Part shown: piece after piece, positions 50,452 to 59,630 of the stretch
How positions within the stretch are numbered: the first letter of the stretch is position 1
How the letters are laid out: each line of letters opens with the position of its first letter
DNA from: Candidatus Nanopelagicaceae bacterium
GTDB taxonomy: Bacteria; Actinomycetota; Actinomycetes; Nanopelagicales; Nanopelagicaceae
DNA length: 64,000 nucleotides
Assembly: GCA_947454735.1 (NCBI GenBank)
Contig: CANGLK010000004.1
Coordinates: forward strand, 1 to 64,000
Direction of reading: 5' to 3'
Notes under the pieces: generated by a model
The model's input: only the letters and a program-made list of their open reading frames with translations
Told to the model about the DNA's origin: nothing
Database searches by the model: none
Position numbers and translations under genes: made by a program

Positions 50452-51540
50452 TTACCTCTTCTCTACCTGTCCGGGAGTTACATAGAACTTTGCAGACAAT
50501 AGCTCTGGAGGGAGATCACTTTCAACAGCTGTTGTAATAATTGTTTGTTCAGCTAACTGTGTCACAGCGGTTAATTGTTGGCGGCGTTGATTATCAAGCT
50601 CAGCGAAGATATCGTCGAGAATTAATACTGGATCTGCTCCCTCTGATTTAAGAAGTGTGTAACTGCCGATACGAAGCGCGATAGCCATCGACCATGACTC
50701 ACCATGGCTTGCATATCCTTTCGCCGGAAAGTCACCGAGTTGAAGATGGAGATCATCTCGGTGTGGACCGATCAGCGATGCCCCGCGATCCATCTCTTGT
50801 TTGATTACTTCGGCTGCACGAAGCTTTAAAACCTCTATATTTTCATTGACATCTGCAGTGAGACCCTCGGTTGATGATTTATATGAAATTGATGCTGGTT
50901 TTACCTCGTTGAGGTTTCGATAATGCTCTGCAACATATGGATTGAGATCATCAACTAACTTCACACGTTCTGCTGATAACTCTGCACCGAATCTGATCAA
51001 CTGCTCTGTCCAGGGTTCTAGTGCGTTCTGCGGTGCACGTGTTTTAAGAAGTGTGTTTCTTTGTCGTACAACTCGGTCATAATCACTAATAACGCCTGCT
51101 AAACGTGGTGATTGGGTGATTAGTAATTTATCGAGGAAGTTGCGGCGATCTGTTGGTTCACCACGAACAAGATCGAGATCTTCTGGAGAGAAGTAAACAA
51201 TCTGAAGCGCTCCAAGTATTTCGCGTTGTGATTTAACAGCGTTGCCATTAAGACGTGCGCGGTTTGCTTTACTTGCATTGATTTCTAAATCTACTTGTAG
51301 TGTTCGATTATCGCGTTCAATCTCGGCGCGGATGATTGCTTGATCACTTCCTAAAGCAAGGAGTGGTTGATTGGTCGAGACACGGTGTGATGAAAGGTAT
51401 GCGAGGTAAATCAAACTCTCTGCGATATTAGTTTTACCCGAACCGTTATTACCAATAAAGGTTGTGGGGCCAGGTTCGAACTCCACATCGAGCTCTTTAT
51501 AAGAGCGGAAGTTGGTCAGCGCTAACCGTTTAACGCGCAT
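50452..51540 (-). CDS. recF: DNA repair/replication protein RecF
   Basis: The 362-residue SMC-like ATPase has RVKRLALTNFRSYKELDVEF, the Walker A GNNGSGKTN at about 33-41, YFSPEDLDLVRGEPTDRRNFLD, signature-like ASHGESWSMAIALRIG and Walker B PVLILDDIFAELDNQRR. It loads RecO/RecR at gaps during recombination repair. It follows dnaN by 25 bp in the origin operon. Confidence 0.95.
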   Translation of the reverse strand: MRVKRLALTNFRSYKELDVEFEPGPTTFIGNNGSGKTNIAESLIYLAYLSSHRVSTNQPLLALGSDQAIIRAEIERDNRTLQVDLEINASKANRARLNGNAVKSQREILGALQIVYFSPEDLDLVRGEPTDRRNFLDKLLITQSPRLAGVISDYDRVVRQRNTLLKTRAPQNALEPWTEQLIRFGAELSAERVKLVDDLNPYVAEHYRNLNEVKPASISYKSSTEGLTADVNENIEVLKLRAAEVIKQEMDRGASLIGPHRDDLHLQLGDFPAKGYASHGESWSMAIALRIGSYTLLKSEGADPVLILDDIFAELDNQRRQQLTAVTQLAEQTIITTAVESDLPPELLSAKFYVTPGQVEKR

Positions 51541-51565
51541 TGTTAACTATCTACCGAAAGGGTTC

Positions 51566-52696
51566 TTAAGATGCGTAACGCATTGGCATCAACAAGTACT
51601 TATACGTATCGATAGAGGCACCATTAGGTTCGGTGCGCCCAGTCAAGATAGCTGGCTTGTTTGATCCGGTAAATGAAATCTGAACAAATGGAGTTCCCAC
51701 AGCTTGGAGACCATCTGCGAGAAATACTGGGTTAAATGCGATTGAGATTGGATCGCCATTAAGAAGTACATCGATTGTCTCTGTCGCTTGTGCCTCTTCA
51801 CCTGTTCCTGCTTCAAGTGAGACTCCACCATCAGCAAATTCAAGACGGAGTGGAATTGTCTTATCTGCAACGAGCGCAACACGGCGAACAGAATCTAAGA
51901 ATGGTGCAACTTCTACAACTGCAGTTGTTGATGCTTCAGTTGGGAGTAAGTGGCGGTATGGAGGGAATGTTCCATCCAACATACGTGATGTCATTGTTTT
52001 ACCAGCACCTGAGAAACCTGCGAGGCGATCAGATGATGTTGCTGGTGCGAAAGAGAGGTTTACCTCTTTAGAACCGGTAAGTGATTTAGCTGCATCTGCA
52101 AGTGTGCGAGCGCGCATCAGCGCTGATGTTGAAAGTCCTGGTGTTGATGGGTTCCAGTTAAATTCACGAACGGCTAAACGATAACGATCTGTTGCTGCGA
52201 GAGTTACCTTATCTTCTTCAATCTCAACATGAACACCTGTCAGTGTTGGTAGTGAATCATCACGTCCTGCTGCAATTGCAACTTGTGCAACTGCTGTTGC
52301 GAAGGTGTCACTTGCAACTACTCCTGTGCGCTCTGGAAGCTCTGGAAGATTTGGATATTCTGTAAGTGAGAGTGTTGGAAGTGTGAACTTTGCAGAACCA
52401 GAAGTTACCAATACGCGTGAACCATCTAGAGTGATAGTGATTGGTTTATTAGGGAGTGAGCGAGAGATTTCAGCAAGTAACTTTCCAGGGACGAGCACTT
52501 CACCCTTTTCAAAGATATCTGCGGTGAAGTGAGATTTTGAGGATGTCTCTAGATCTGAGGCAGAGAGAATCACTTGATCACCAGTTGCGTCGATTTTGAT
52601 ACCGAGGAGCTCGGTCTTGATTGGGCGAGTTGAGAGGGAGCGAGATACCCAATTAACGCCATCAGTTAACGCCTGCTGATCTACTGTGAATTTCAT
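51566..52696 (-). CDS. dnaN: DNA polymerase III beta sliding clamp
   Basis: The 376-residue protein shows the three beta-clamp domains in order: KFTVDQQALTDGVNWVSRSL (domain 1), LPTLTGVHVEIEEDKVTLAATDRYRLAVREF (domain 2) and the C-terminal MPMRYAS tail, where M-P-M-R forms part of the peptide-binding pocket. It forms the ring that tethers polymerase to DNA. The ATG is preceded by GAGGGC. Its promoter lies within the origin region upstream. Confidence 0.95.
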   Translation of the reverse strand: MKFTVDQQALTDGVNWVSRSLSTRPIKTELLGIKIDATGDQVILSASDLETSSKSHFTADIFEKGEVLVPGKLLAEISRSLPNKPITITLDGSRVLVTSGSAKFTLPTLSLTEYPNLPELPERTGVVASDTFATAVAQVAIAAGRDDSLPTLTGVHVEIEEDKVTLAATDRYRLAVREFNWNPSTPGLSTSALMRARTLADAAKSLTGSKEVNLSFAPATSSDRLAGFSGAGKTMTSRMLDGTFPPYRHLLPTEASTTAVVEVAPFLDSVRRVALVADKTIPLRLEFADGGVSLEAGTGEEAQATETIDVLLNGDPISIAFNPVFLADGLQAVGTPFVQISFTGSNKPAILTGRTEPNGASIDTYKYLLMPMRYAS

Positions 52697-53127
52697 GCCG
52701 AAGCCCTCATCTCATTCGTCGGTGTATTAACCACTCCAAGGTTGGAAAGTTTGGCATAGATGCCTTCAATAAAGGAATGGGTGGTGCGACCCCACAGGTT
52801 CGCTTGGGGAGAGAGATATTTATATATAAAAGTAGTAGTAATAGGTGTAAGGGTTTTCTGTGGGTAAAAGGTAAAAAGGCAGGTCAAAAGGGAGAAGTTA
52901 TCCTTTATTTCTGTGGATAAACCTGTAGAAAGTGTGGATAACCTATAGGTAGATCTACTCATCTTCCTACCTTCCCTTCCCTATTGAGCTAAATTCTCTT
53001 GAAATACCTCTCACTACCCACATAAATCCCGCTTTATCCACAGTTATCCACATCTTTTCCACATCTGGGGGTAAAGGTGTTAAAGCGGACATCTCTCAAC
53101 TGGTCATTAACGATGAGAGGTCGAGAG
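52697..53127. other. oriC: Replication origin region (oriC) between dnaA and dnaN
   Basis: Four perfect DnaA boxes are present: TGTGGATAA at 52912-52920 and 52933-52941, and TTATCCACA at 53034-53042 and 53044-53052. One-mismatch boxes lie at 52859-52867 (TGTGGGTAA) and 53055-53063 (TTTTCCACA). To the left is an AT-rich tract (about 52815-52832) followed by TAGTAGTAATAG (52833-52844), matching the DnaA-trio element, and then the DnaA boxes. This order (AT-rich DNA, trios, boxes) is that of the basal unwinding system defined in Bacillus. No coding sequence is supported here. Confidence 0.85.
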
Positions 53128-54543
53128 TTAGTAGGAGCTCTGCTGCTTAATCTTGGTGGTGATCTCATTGACGTGGTTATAGAGAGCTCGTCGCTCAGCC
53201 ATAAGCTCACGAATCTTCCGATCAGCATGCATCACAGTCGTATGGTCGCGGCCGCCGAATGTCTGGCCAATCTTCGGAAGGGAGAGATCGGTCAACTCGC
53301 GGCAGAGGTACATGGCAATCTGGCGAGCCTCAACAAGTGCGCGAGAGCGAGAGGTTCCACAGAGATCTTCTAGTGTGAGTTTAAAGAAGGCAGCGGTCTG
53401 AGCCATGATCGTTGCAGCTGTGATCTCTGGGTTTGATTCAGAGGGCATTAAATCTTTAAGAACGATTTCAGCAAGACCCATATCGACGCTCTGACGGTTC
53501 AAGCTAGCAAATGCAGTGACACGGATAAGTGCACCTTCGAGCTCACGAATATTTGTAGAGATTTTACTTGCGATAAATTCGAGAACATCATCCGGCGCAT
53601 TGAGACGATCTTGTGCTGCTTTCTTTCTCAAGATGGCAATACGTGTCTCAAGCTCTGGTGGTTGAACATCGATTGTAAAACCCCACGCAAAGCGTGAACG
53701 TAGTCGATCTTCGAGAGTTGTTAATTGTTTTGGTGAGCGATCAGATGAGATAACAATCTGCTTCTTTGCATTATGCAAAGTGTTAAATGTATGGAAGAAC
53801 TCTTCCTGTGTACGCTCTTTATTTTCAAGAAATTGAATATCGTCAATAAGCAGCACATCTAAATCACGATAGCGACGTTGGAAAGATGTTGCTTTATCAT
53901 CGCGAATCGAGTTAATAAAGTCGTTGGTAAATTCTTCTGATGAAACATAACGCACTCGAATATTTGGAAAGAGCTCGCGTGAATATGCACCAATTGCGTG
54001 TAAAAGGTGTGTCTTTCCAAGACCTGAGTCACCATAGATAAAGAGCGGGTTGTAAGCTTTCGCTGGCGCTTCAGCTACTGCAATCGCAGCAGCGCGTGCA
54101 AAACGATTTGATTCTCCGGTAACGAAAGTTTCAAATGTGTACCGTTCATTTAATTGTGAACCAAGTGCATCGCTAGAAGAGGTTGATGAAATCGATGGCG
54201 CAGCTTCGCGACCTGTTCCTGGTCGTGGAACTTCAACAGTGACAGTTGGCTCTGGTAGATCTGCGAGTTCGATACTCTCATCGACCATCACTGCGATATT
54301 TGCAGGACCTCCGAGTTCACGAGAGAGGACTTCATTAACAACTGGGCGAAGTCGAGACTCGAGAACATCTTTCGCGAAGGCGTTTGGAGCTGCTACCAAG
54401 AGGCTTGCCGGCCCATCCTCATTAGGGACGAGTCCGAGCGGTTTGGTCATCGCTAAGAAGGCTCGGTGTTGTGGTTCGCCGGTCGAAACATGATCAACCA
54501 CGCGCTCCCACAACTGGGTCAACTCAAGGGCGGTTAACGCCAT
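53128..54543 (-). CDS. dnaA: Chromosomal replication initiator DnaA
   Basis: The 471-residue protein has an N-terminal DnaB-interaction domain, a variable linker rich in Pro/Ser/Thr (about 95-130), an AAA+ domain with Walker [10 protein letters not shown] and Walker [12 protein letters not shown], and the C-terminal DNA-binding helix-turn-helix with [15 protein letters not shown]. It binds the boxes on both sides of its gene and melts the origin. A GGAGGG ribosome site precedes the ATG. Upstream lie further DnaA boxes, giving autoregulation. Confidence 0.97.
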   Translation of the reverse strand: MALTALELTQLWERVVDHVSTGEPQHRAFLAMTKPLGLVPNEDGPASLLVAAPNAFAKDVLESRLRPVVNEVLSRELGGPANIAVMVDESIELADLPEPTVTVEVPRPGTGREAAPSISSTSSSDALGSQLNERYTFETFVTGESNRFARAAAIAVAEAPAKAYNPLFIYGDSGLGKTHLLHAIGAYSRELFPNIRVRYVSSEEFTNDFINSIRDDKATSFQRRYRDLDVLLIDDIQFLENKERTQEEFFHTFNTLHNAKKQIVISSDRSPKQLTTLEDRLRSRFAWGFTIDVQPPELETRIAILRKKAAQDRLNAPDDVLEFIASKISTNIRELEGALIRVTAFASLNRQSVDMGLAEIVLKDLMPSESNPEITAATIMAQTAAFFKLTLEDLCGTSRSRALVEARQIAMYLCRELTDLSLPKIGQTFGGRDHTTVMHADRKIRELMAERRALYNHVNEITTKIKQQSSY

Positions 54544-54765
54544 TAGGACCCTCCAGACGTGGATTTAAGATATCCACAAAGTTATCCACAGGGTGTGGTC
54601 TAAAGTGCGCCTTGAGGCTTCACTTCCGACCCATTTCGACGGATACCTGTGGAGAACCCGCAAAGTAGACCCTTTTCTGAGAATTAGCAAGTAGTTATCC
54701 ACACCTTGGACCGGTCCATGCAGCCGGGAGTGAGTTTGACCATCACCTATCCACACCCGTACCGT
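54544..54765. promoter_or_regulatory. dnaA-rpmH intergenic control region with DnaA boxes and the rpmH promoter
   Basis: Perfect TTATCCACA boxes lie at 54582-54590 and 54695-54703; one-mismatch boxes at 54570-54578 (ATATCCACA) and 54747-54755 (CTATCCACA). For rpmH, TTGACC (54736-54741) and TACCGT (54760-54765) form a promoter with 18-bp spacing, and the last DnaA box sits exactly between them. DnaA may thus repress both its own gene and rpmH. Confidence 0.65.
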
Positions 54766-54806
54766 TGCACCCTCGCTTCCCCCGTATTTCTGACCTGATC
54801 GACTAC

Positions 54807-54840
54807 GAGGCCTATCTGCAGATAAGCCTCTCTATATTTT
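54807..54840 (+). terminator. Attenuator-like palindrome in the rpmH leader
   Basis: GAGGCCTATCTG (54807-54818) and CAGATAAGCCTC (54819-54830) form a 24-bp near-perfect palindrome (one mismatch) that can fold into a 10-bp stem with a TGCA loop. It is followed directly by TCTATATTTT (54831-54840) and then the GGAG ribosome site of rpmH. The stem plus T-rich tract has the form of an intrinsic terminator/attenuator inside the leader. Confidence 0.5.
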
Positions 54841-54849
54841 GGAGTTCTC

Positions 54850-54987
54850 ATGACAAAGCGCACCTACCAGCCAAATACACGCCGCCGCGCCAAGAAGCAT
54901 GGCTTCCGTGCACGTATGGCTACACGCGCAGGACGCGCAGTTCTCTCAGCTCGTCGCGCTAAGGGTCGCTCACGCCTTTCAGCGTAA
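54850..54987 (+). CDS. rpmH: Ribosomal protein L34
   Basis: The 45-residue product reads [20 protein letters not shown] then [19 protein letters not shown] and SRLSA, the full and highly conserved bL34 sequence. The ATG at 54850 is preceded by GGAG with 5-nt spacing. It is the first gene of the plus-strand rpmH-rnpA-yidD-yidC group, divergent from dnaA as in most bacteria. Confidence 0.97.
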   Translation: MTKRTYQPNTRRRAKKHGFRARMATRAGRAVLSARRAKGRSRLSA

Positions 54988-55042
54988 GCGAACCTTCTAA
55001 AGACATCCACAACTAGGTAGAGCTGAACCGGATCTAGTACTC

Positions 55043-55402
55043 GTGCTGCCAGTTTCTGCACGTTTAACTTCACCGCAAGATTTCGCTCGCACAACAAAGA
55101 GCGGTCTTCGAGTTACCACCGAACATTTCGTTGGATATTTATACGTTAACCCTGCCTCAACCGATCAGCCACGCGCCGGTCTAATTATCGGCAAAGGAGT
55201 CGGCAACTCAGTTCGACGCCACCGCGTATCTCGTCAGATTCGCCATGCAATCTCTCTAACACTTTCAGAATTCCCAGAAGGCTCACTCATTGTTATCCGT
55301 GGGTTGAAGCAAGATGGAACGACAGATGTTGCTCGCGAGGTAAGAGATATTTCTACACGACTTATTAATAAGGCGGCGAAGCGAATGGCGGATTCCCAAT
55401 GA
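55043..55402 (+). CDS. rnpA: Ribonuclease P protein component
   Basis: The 119-residue basic protein has SARLTSPQDFARTTKSGLR and the RNR motif region GKGVGNSVRRHRVSRQIRHAI that contacts the RNase P RNA. It processes tRNA 5' ends with the rnpB RNA (not in this window). It starts with GTG at 55043, 55 bp after rpmH, and its TGA overlaps the yidD ATG (ATGA). Confidence 0.93.
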   Translation: MLPVSARLTSPQDFARTTKSGLRVTTEHFVGYLYVNPASTDQPRAGLIIGKGVGNSVRRHRVSRQIRHAISLTLSEFPEGSLIVIRGLKQDGTTDVAREVRDISTRLINKAAKRMADSQ

Positions 55403-55680
55403 AGCGCATCGCAGAATTCCTAATCAAGGTATACCAAGCTTTCTCATCAATGCGCGAGCCGCGTTGTAAGTACTACCCATCTTGTTCAAATTATGCAGCG
55501 ACAGCAATCCGGCGATATGGATTGAAAGGTCTCCTCATGGCGAGCTGGCGTTTAGTGCGTTGTAACCCTTGGTCAGATGGCGGCCTTGATTATGTTGATT
55601 ATGAACTCGATAGCGCAGATGCTCTTGCAAATATGCGCACCACAATGGTTTCAAGCAATACAACAGAAGGGGTCCTCTAA
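55399..55680 (+). CDS. yidD: Membrane protein insertion efficiency factor YidD
   Basis: The 93-residue protein contains the YidD core REPRCKYYPSCSNYAATAIRRYG with conserved Cys residues, GLLMASWRLVRCNPWSDGG and a DYVDYE tail. YidD assists insertion of inner-membrane proteins near YidC. It is coupled to rnpA by ATGA and to yidC by TAATG. Confidence 0.93.
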   Translation: MKRIAEFLIKVYQAFSSMREPRCKYYPSCSNYAATAIRRYGLKGLLMASWRLVRCNPWSDGGLDYVDYELDSADALANMRTTMVSSNTTEGVL

Positions 55681-56588
55681 TGGGCTTTATCTTAAATCCG
55701 CTCTATAACATCGTCTCCGGAATCATGATCGGTTTCCATAAATTACTTTCACCAATTTTTGGTTTCAACTCTGGTGTGACATGGTCTCTCTCAATCATGG
55801 GACTTGTGATGCTTATCCGTACAATTTTGATTCCACTCTTTGTTAAGCAGATTAAGAGTCAGCGCGCAATGACAGCGCTACAACCTCAGATCAAAGCTAT
55901 CCAGGCGAAATATAAAGATGATCGCCAGAAGCAATCTGAAGAGATGATGAAGATTTACAAGGAACATAAGACAAATCCACTTGCATCATGTTTCCCAATT
56001 CTTGCCCAGGCTCCTGTGATGTTCTCACTCTTTACAGTTCTTAATGGGATTGCAAAGAACAAACCACATGGATTTATGAAGGGCGAATACTTAACTTCTG
56101 CGGCACAGGCGAAGTTCTTCGGTTCACCAATCTCAGAGACTTTCCTCGGTTCAGATAAGTTAACTGTAAAGATTGTTACAGTCATTCTTATTCTTCTTAT
56201 GTCAGCAACAACATTTACAACTCAGAAGCAGTTGATGACAAAGGGTATGCCGAAGATGGATTCAAGCAACAATATGATGTTGCAGCAACAGAAGATCATG
56301 CTTTATGTATTCCCACTTATCTTTGCAATCTCAGGTGTGAACTTCCCGGTCGGTGTTTTGATTTACTGGTCGACAACAAACCTCTGGACATGGGGTCAGC
56401 AGTTCTATGTCATTAAACGTAACCCAACTCCAGGTTCACCTGCCTACGAAGAGCTCCAGCGAAAGCGCGCTCACAAGGCGAAGCTTGAAGGTAGAGAGAT
56501 TGCTCCAGAGGGCACAGCTCCAATCGAGGCTCCTAAGGTCGAAGGCCAGCGCCAACAGCCAAAGAAGGCTAAAAAGAAGAAGAAGTAA
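55680..56588 (+). CDS. yidC: Membrane protein insertase YidC
   Basis: The 302-residue Oxa1/YidC protein has five hydrophobic segments, with TWSLSIMGLVMLIRTILIPLFVKQIKSQRAM (first core helix with the conserved Arg), LQPQIKAIQAKYKDDRQKQSEEMMKIYKEH as the cytoplasmic coiled loop, and GVNFPVGVLIYWSTTNLWTWGQQ. The C-terminus is a Lys-rich tail, as in many actinobacterial and Gram-positive YidC proteins, likely to bind ribosomes. It begins at TAATG overlapping yidD. Confidence 0.95.
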   Translation: MGFILNPLYNIVSGIMIGFHKLLSPIFGFNSGVTWSLSIMGLVMLIRTILIPLFVKQIKSQRAMTALQPQIKAIQAKYKDDRQKQSEEMMKIYKEHKTNPLASCFPILAQAPVMFSLFTVLNGIAKNKPHGFMKGEYLTSAAQAKFFGSPISETFLGSDKLTVKIVTVILILLMSATTFTTQKQLMTKGMPKMDSSNNMMLQQQKIMLYVFPLIFAISGVNFPVGVLIYWSTTNLWTWGQQFYVIKRNPTPGSPAYEELQRKRAHKAKLEGREIAPEGTAPIEAPKVEGQRQQPKKAKKKKK

Positions 56589-56624
56589 CAAATCAGACAT
56601 TTACTATCAATAACGCATAAAACA

Positions 56625-56630
56625 TATAAT
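56625..56630 (+). promoter_or_regulatory. -10 box of the jag gene
   Basis: A consensus TATAAT stands in the 53-bp gap after yidC. The start point would be near 56637, leaving a short leader that carries the GGAGAA ribosome site at 56645-56650. This gives jag its own promoter in addition to any read-through. Confidence 0.5.
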
Positions 56631-56653
56631 TCACCCAACAAATGGAGAACGAA

Positions 56654-57172
56654 ATGCCAGAGTCAACAGAAGTTGTAGCAGAGACAGTAGAAGCGGCGAA
56701 GAAGGCCCCTAAGACAGCGGCAAAGCTTGAGGAAGAGGGCGATATCGCAGCCGATTACCTCGAGGCGCTCCTCGATATCGCAGATCTCGATGGAGATATC
56801 GATATCGATGTTGAAAATGGTCGCGCATCGCTAGCTATCGTTGGTGGCAAGCTCAACCACCTCGTAGGTAAGGATGGTGAGGTCCTCGATGCTCTACAGG
56901 AGCTCACACGCCTCGCAGTTCAGACATCTTCAGGTGACCGCAGCCGCCTTATGCTCGATATTGAGAACTTCCGCGCCAACCGCCGCAAGGAGCTTACAGC
57001 TCTTGCAAAGAAGCTCGGCGAAGAGGCTAAGACAACAGGTAAAGAGATCAAACTTGACCCAATGAACGCCTTTGAGCGCAAAATCATCCACGACACAATC
57101 CAGGATATGGGCCTCACCTCAGAGTCTGAGGGCGAAGACCCACGCCGTTTCGTCGTTATCTTCCCTTCCTAA
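56654..57172 (+). CDS. jag: RNA-binding protein Jag/KhpB (KH and R3H domains)
   Basis: The 172-residue protein has an acidic N-terminus (about 1-30), a KH domain with LAIVGGKLNHLVGKDGEVLDALQELTRLAV (G-x-x-G loop GKDG) and an R3H domain with ...FRANRRKELTALAKKLGEEA... and HDTIQDMG. It binds RNA and is linked to cell division and envelope control. The start is set at 56654, because GGAGAA lies just before it; the in-frame ATG at 56642 has no ribosome site. It precedes rsmG by 15 bp. Confidence 0.9.
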   Translation: MPESTEVVAETVEAAKKAPKTAAKLEEEGDIAADYLEALLDIADLDGDIDIDVENGRASLAIVGGKLNHLVGKDGEVLDALQELTRLAVQTSSGDRSRLMLDIENFRANRRKELTALAKKLGEEAKTTGKEIKLDPMNAFERKIIHDTIQDMGLTSESEGEDPRRFVVIFPS

Positions 57173-57180
57173 TAGGTCTG

Positions 57181-57194
57181 GTTTCACGTGGAAC
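57181..57194. promoter_or_regulatory. parS: parS-like site 1
   Basis: GTTTCACGTGGAAC differs by one base from the actinobacterial ParB-binding palindrome GTTTCACGTGAAAC. It overlaps the GTG start codon of rsmG (57188-57190). ParB encoded nearby would load here. Confidence 0.8.
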
Positions 57195-57784
57195 CAACGC
57201 TCGATGAGCTGATCGCCCGCCACTTTCCGCAAGAAGAGGGGGCTATCCGCGCCTATGCCGATTTCCTTAAAGGTCCCGGTATTGAGCGTGGCCTCATTGG
57301 CCCCCGTGAAGGCGATCGAATCTGGGAGCGCCATATCCTCAACTCCCTCTTTGTCTGCCAATTACTCCCTCAAGGAGCATCGCTCTTCGATATCGGTTCA
57401 GGGGCAGGTCTACCTGGAATTGTTATCGCTCTAGCCCGCCCAGATCTCAAGGTGACGCTTATTGAGCCCCTTGAACGCCGTGTGGAGTTCCTCAAGGAGG
57501 CGACAGAGGGCACTGAGATCCAGGTAATTCGTGGCCGCGCCCAAGATGTGAAGAAGAGCGCTGATTACGTCACTGCTCGCGCGGTAGCCGCCCTTGATAA
57601 GCTGAAGAAGATGAGCTGGCATATGCTTAAGATGAATGGATCCCTCTTAGCGATGAAGGGGGAGTCAGCCGCTAAGGAGATGGAGGCGGTTCCAGGCTCA
57701 ATCTTGCATGAAATTACCCTTGAAGGTATCGGCCTCGGCCGCGTAGTTGAGTTAAAGAAGCTCCCAAAGGTCCAACCGCAGTAA
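57188..57784 (+). CDS. rsmG: 16S rRNA (guanine-527-N7)-methyltransferase
   Basis: The 198-residue protein has the RsmG (GidB) pattern: GDRIWERHILNSLFVCQLLPQGASLFDIGSGAGLPGIVIALARPDLKVTLIEPLERRVEFLKE, including the SAM-binding D-I-G-S-G-A-G-L-P-G-I loop. It methylates 16S rRNA at G527. It starts at GTG 57188 inside a parS-like site, so ParB loading and expression may interfere. It lies between jag and parA in the usual order. Confidence 0.93.
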   Translation: MEPTLDELIARHFPQEEGAIRAYADFLKGPGIERGLIGPREGDRIWERHILNSLFVCQLLPQGASLFDIGSGAGLPGIVIALARPDLKVTLIEPLERRVEFLKEATEGTEIQVIRGRAQDVKKSADYVTARAVAALDKLKKMSWHMLKMNGSLLAMKGESAAKEMEAVPGSILHEITLEGIGLGRVVELKKLPKVQPQ

Positions 57785-57804
57785 AGACCCTCCCGTAATG
57801 GTGG

Positions 57805-58728
57805 TTGAATACCCCTGTGGATGATTCACGTGAAACAAATGGAAAAGTGATAGGCGTCCGTCGCCTCAAAGAGGCGATGGCTAAACCTGCCTCTACCCGT
57901 ATCTTCACAGTGGCCAACCAGAAGGGTGGGGTTGGAAAGACAACCTCTACCGTCAATATCGCTGCAGCTTTAGCTATGGGAGGACTTCGAGTCCTCGTGA
58001 TCGACCTCGATCCCCAAGGAAATGCCTCTACCGCCCTCGGTGTTGAACACCGGGAGAGCGCAGGCGTCTATGAGGTCTTGATGGGTACATCTCCCATCGC
58101 AACAGTTATTCAGAAGGTGGCGGGCTTTCCTGAGCTCGACTGCATCCCATCCAATACATCTCTGGCAAATGCTGAGATCAATTTAGTTTCAATGGTTGCA
58201 CGTGAGCTTCAATTAAAGGAAGCGATCGATGAGATCAGCGTTAACTATGACTACATCTTTATCGATTGCCCACCATCACTAGGACTGCTGACAATCAATG
58301 CATTTGCCGCATCACGCGAGCTAATGATTCCAATTCAAACTGAGTATTACGCACTCGAAGGTCTATCTCAATTATTAGAGACATACACACTTGTAAAGAA
58401 GCGACTTAATCCGGCGCTTAATCTCTCAACAATTATTTTAACGATGTTCGATTCACGTACACGTCTTTCAAATGATGTTGCAGCAAATGTGCGTGCACAC
58501 TTTCCAAATGAATTAATCGATGTGCCAATTCCACGTGCTGTACGTGTATCTGAAGCACCTTCTTACAATCAAACTGTGATGACATACGATCCACTATCAC
58601 CTGGTGCAATTGCTTATATGCAGGTTGCTCGTGAGATTGCAGAACGCGGAAAAGCGAAAGAGTTAGATCTATCAACTGAATTTAATTCAAATGTAGTTTC
58701 AATCAATTACAAGGATGGCATTGCATAA
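57805..58728 (+). CDS. parA: Chromosome-partitioning ATPase ParA (Soj)
   Basis: The 307-residue protein has the deviant Walker [44 protein letters not shown] and a C-terminal basic helix region, as in ParA/Soj. With ParB it segregates origins. Starts are TTG 57805 or GTG 57817; both are close to parS-like site 2, which lies within its first codons. The TAA overlaps the parB ATG (TAATG). Confidence 0.93.
   Translation: MNTPVDDSRETNGKVIGVRRLKEAMAKPASTRIFTVANQKGGVGKTTSTVNIAAALAMGGLRVLVIDLDPQGNASTALGVEHRESAGVYEVLMGTSPIATVIQKVAGFPELDCIPSNTSLANAEINLVSMVARELQLKEAIDEISVNYDYIFIDCPPSLGLLTINAFAASRELMIPIQTEYYALEGLSQLLETYTLVKKRLNPALNLSTIILTMFDSRTRLSNDVAANVRAHFPNELIDVPIPRAVRVSEAPSYNQTVMTYDPLSPGAIAYMQVAREIAERGKAKELDLSTEFNSNVVSINYKDGIA
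57833..57846. promoter_or_regulatory. parS: parS-like site 2
   Basis: GATTCACGTGAAAC differs by one base from GTTTCACGTGAAAC. It lies inside the first codons of parA, about 650 bp from site 1, so the two sites flank rsmG. Confidence 0.8.
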
Positions 58729-59594
58729 TGGCAACAAAGCGCGGTGGTCTCGGCATTAATTTAGATTCACTTATTCCAACATCGCTAACTGTTGATGATG
58801 TTGTTGTTGCAACACAGAATGAAATCCCACTAGAACAGATCTCACCTAACCCACGTCAACCACGTACTGTCTTTGATGAAGATGCACTCAACGAGTTAAT
58901 TTCATCGATTAAGTTATTTGGAATATTGCAACCACCTGTTGTCCGAAAAGTTGCGACAGATAAATATGAATTGATTATGGGAGAGCGACGCTTTCGTGCG
59001 GCGAAGGCTGCAGGGTTAAAATCAATTCCTGTCATTATTCGTCAGACTCCAGATAATGAATTACTTCGCGAAGCTCTCATTGAAAATATTCACCGCAGCC
59101 AACTCAATCCACTCGAAGAGGGCGCTGCATATCTTCAACTTCTCACCGACTTTGGCTGCACACATGATGAGTTAGCGCTCAAATTAGGACGATCACGACC
59201 ACAGATTTCAAACACAATGCGACTTCTTAATTTGCCTGAATCTGTACAACGTAAAGTTGCTGCAGGAATTTTATCTGCAGGACATGCACGTGCACTTCTT
59301 GGATTGACCGATGCAAACGATATTGAGAAGCTCGCATCTCGCATCGTTGGTGAGGGACTCAGTGTTCGCGCAACGGAAGAGATCATCGCAACTCATAAGC
59401 CATCAACAGCTAAGGGTAAGAAGGCAACGCCAAAGGGCGTATCAGGAGCCGGACTTGCTGCAGCTGAGTTGCTCAGTGATTACCTCGATACCCGCGTCAA
59501 CGTTGAACTCGGCAAGGGCAAAGGCAAGATTGTTATTGAATTTGCAGGGACAGAAGATCTTCAACGTATCGTTGATTTGATCGAGAAGAATTAA
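58728..59594 (+). CDS. parB: Chromosome-partitioning protein ParB (Spo0J)
   Basis: The 288-residue protein has the ParB N-terminal domain with ISPNPRQPR and the CTP-binding [12 protein letters not shown], the [14 protein letters not shown] segment, the KorB-like HTH ([25 protein letters not shown]) and a C-terminal dimerisation domain. It loads at parS and spreads as a CTP-dependent clamp. It starts in the parA stop. Behind it lies the convergent aminotransferase gene, with a short gap containing only a weak 6-bp stem. Confidence 0.95.
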   Translation: MATKRGGLGINLDSLIPTSLTVDDVVVATQNEIPLEQISPNPRQPRTVFDEDALNELISSIKLFGILQPPVVRKVATDKYELIMGERRFRAAKAAGLKSIPVIIRQTPDNELLREALIENIHRSQLNPLEEGAAYLQLLTDFGCTHDELALKLGRSRPQISNTMRLLNLPESVQRKVAAGILSAGHARALLGLTDANDIEKLASRIVGEGLSVRATEEIIATHKPSTAKGKKATPKGVSGAGLAAAELLSDYLDTRVNVELGKGKGKIVIEFAGTEDLQRIVDLIEKN

Positions 59595-59630
59595 CTCAAT
59601 CCTTAATTTCAGATAGCTAAAGCTATTGAA

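Noticed and set aside
59613-59626. Terminator between parB and the aminotransferase gene
   Set aside because: Only a 6-bp AT-rich stem with a 2-nt loop (ATAGCT/AGCTAT) and no T-tract; too weak to claim.
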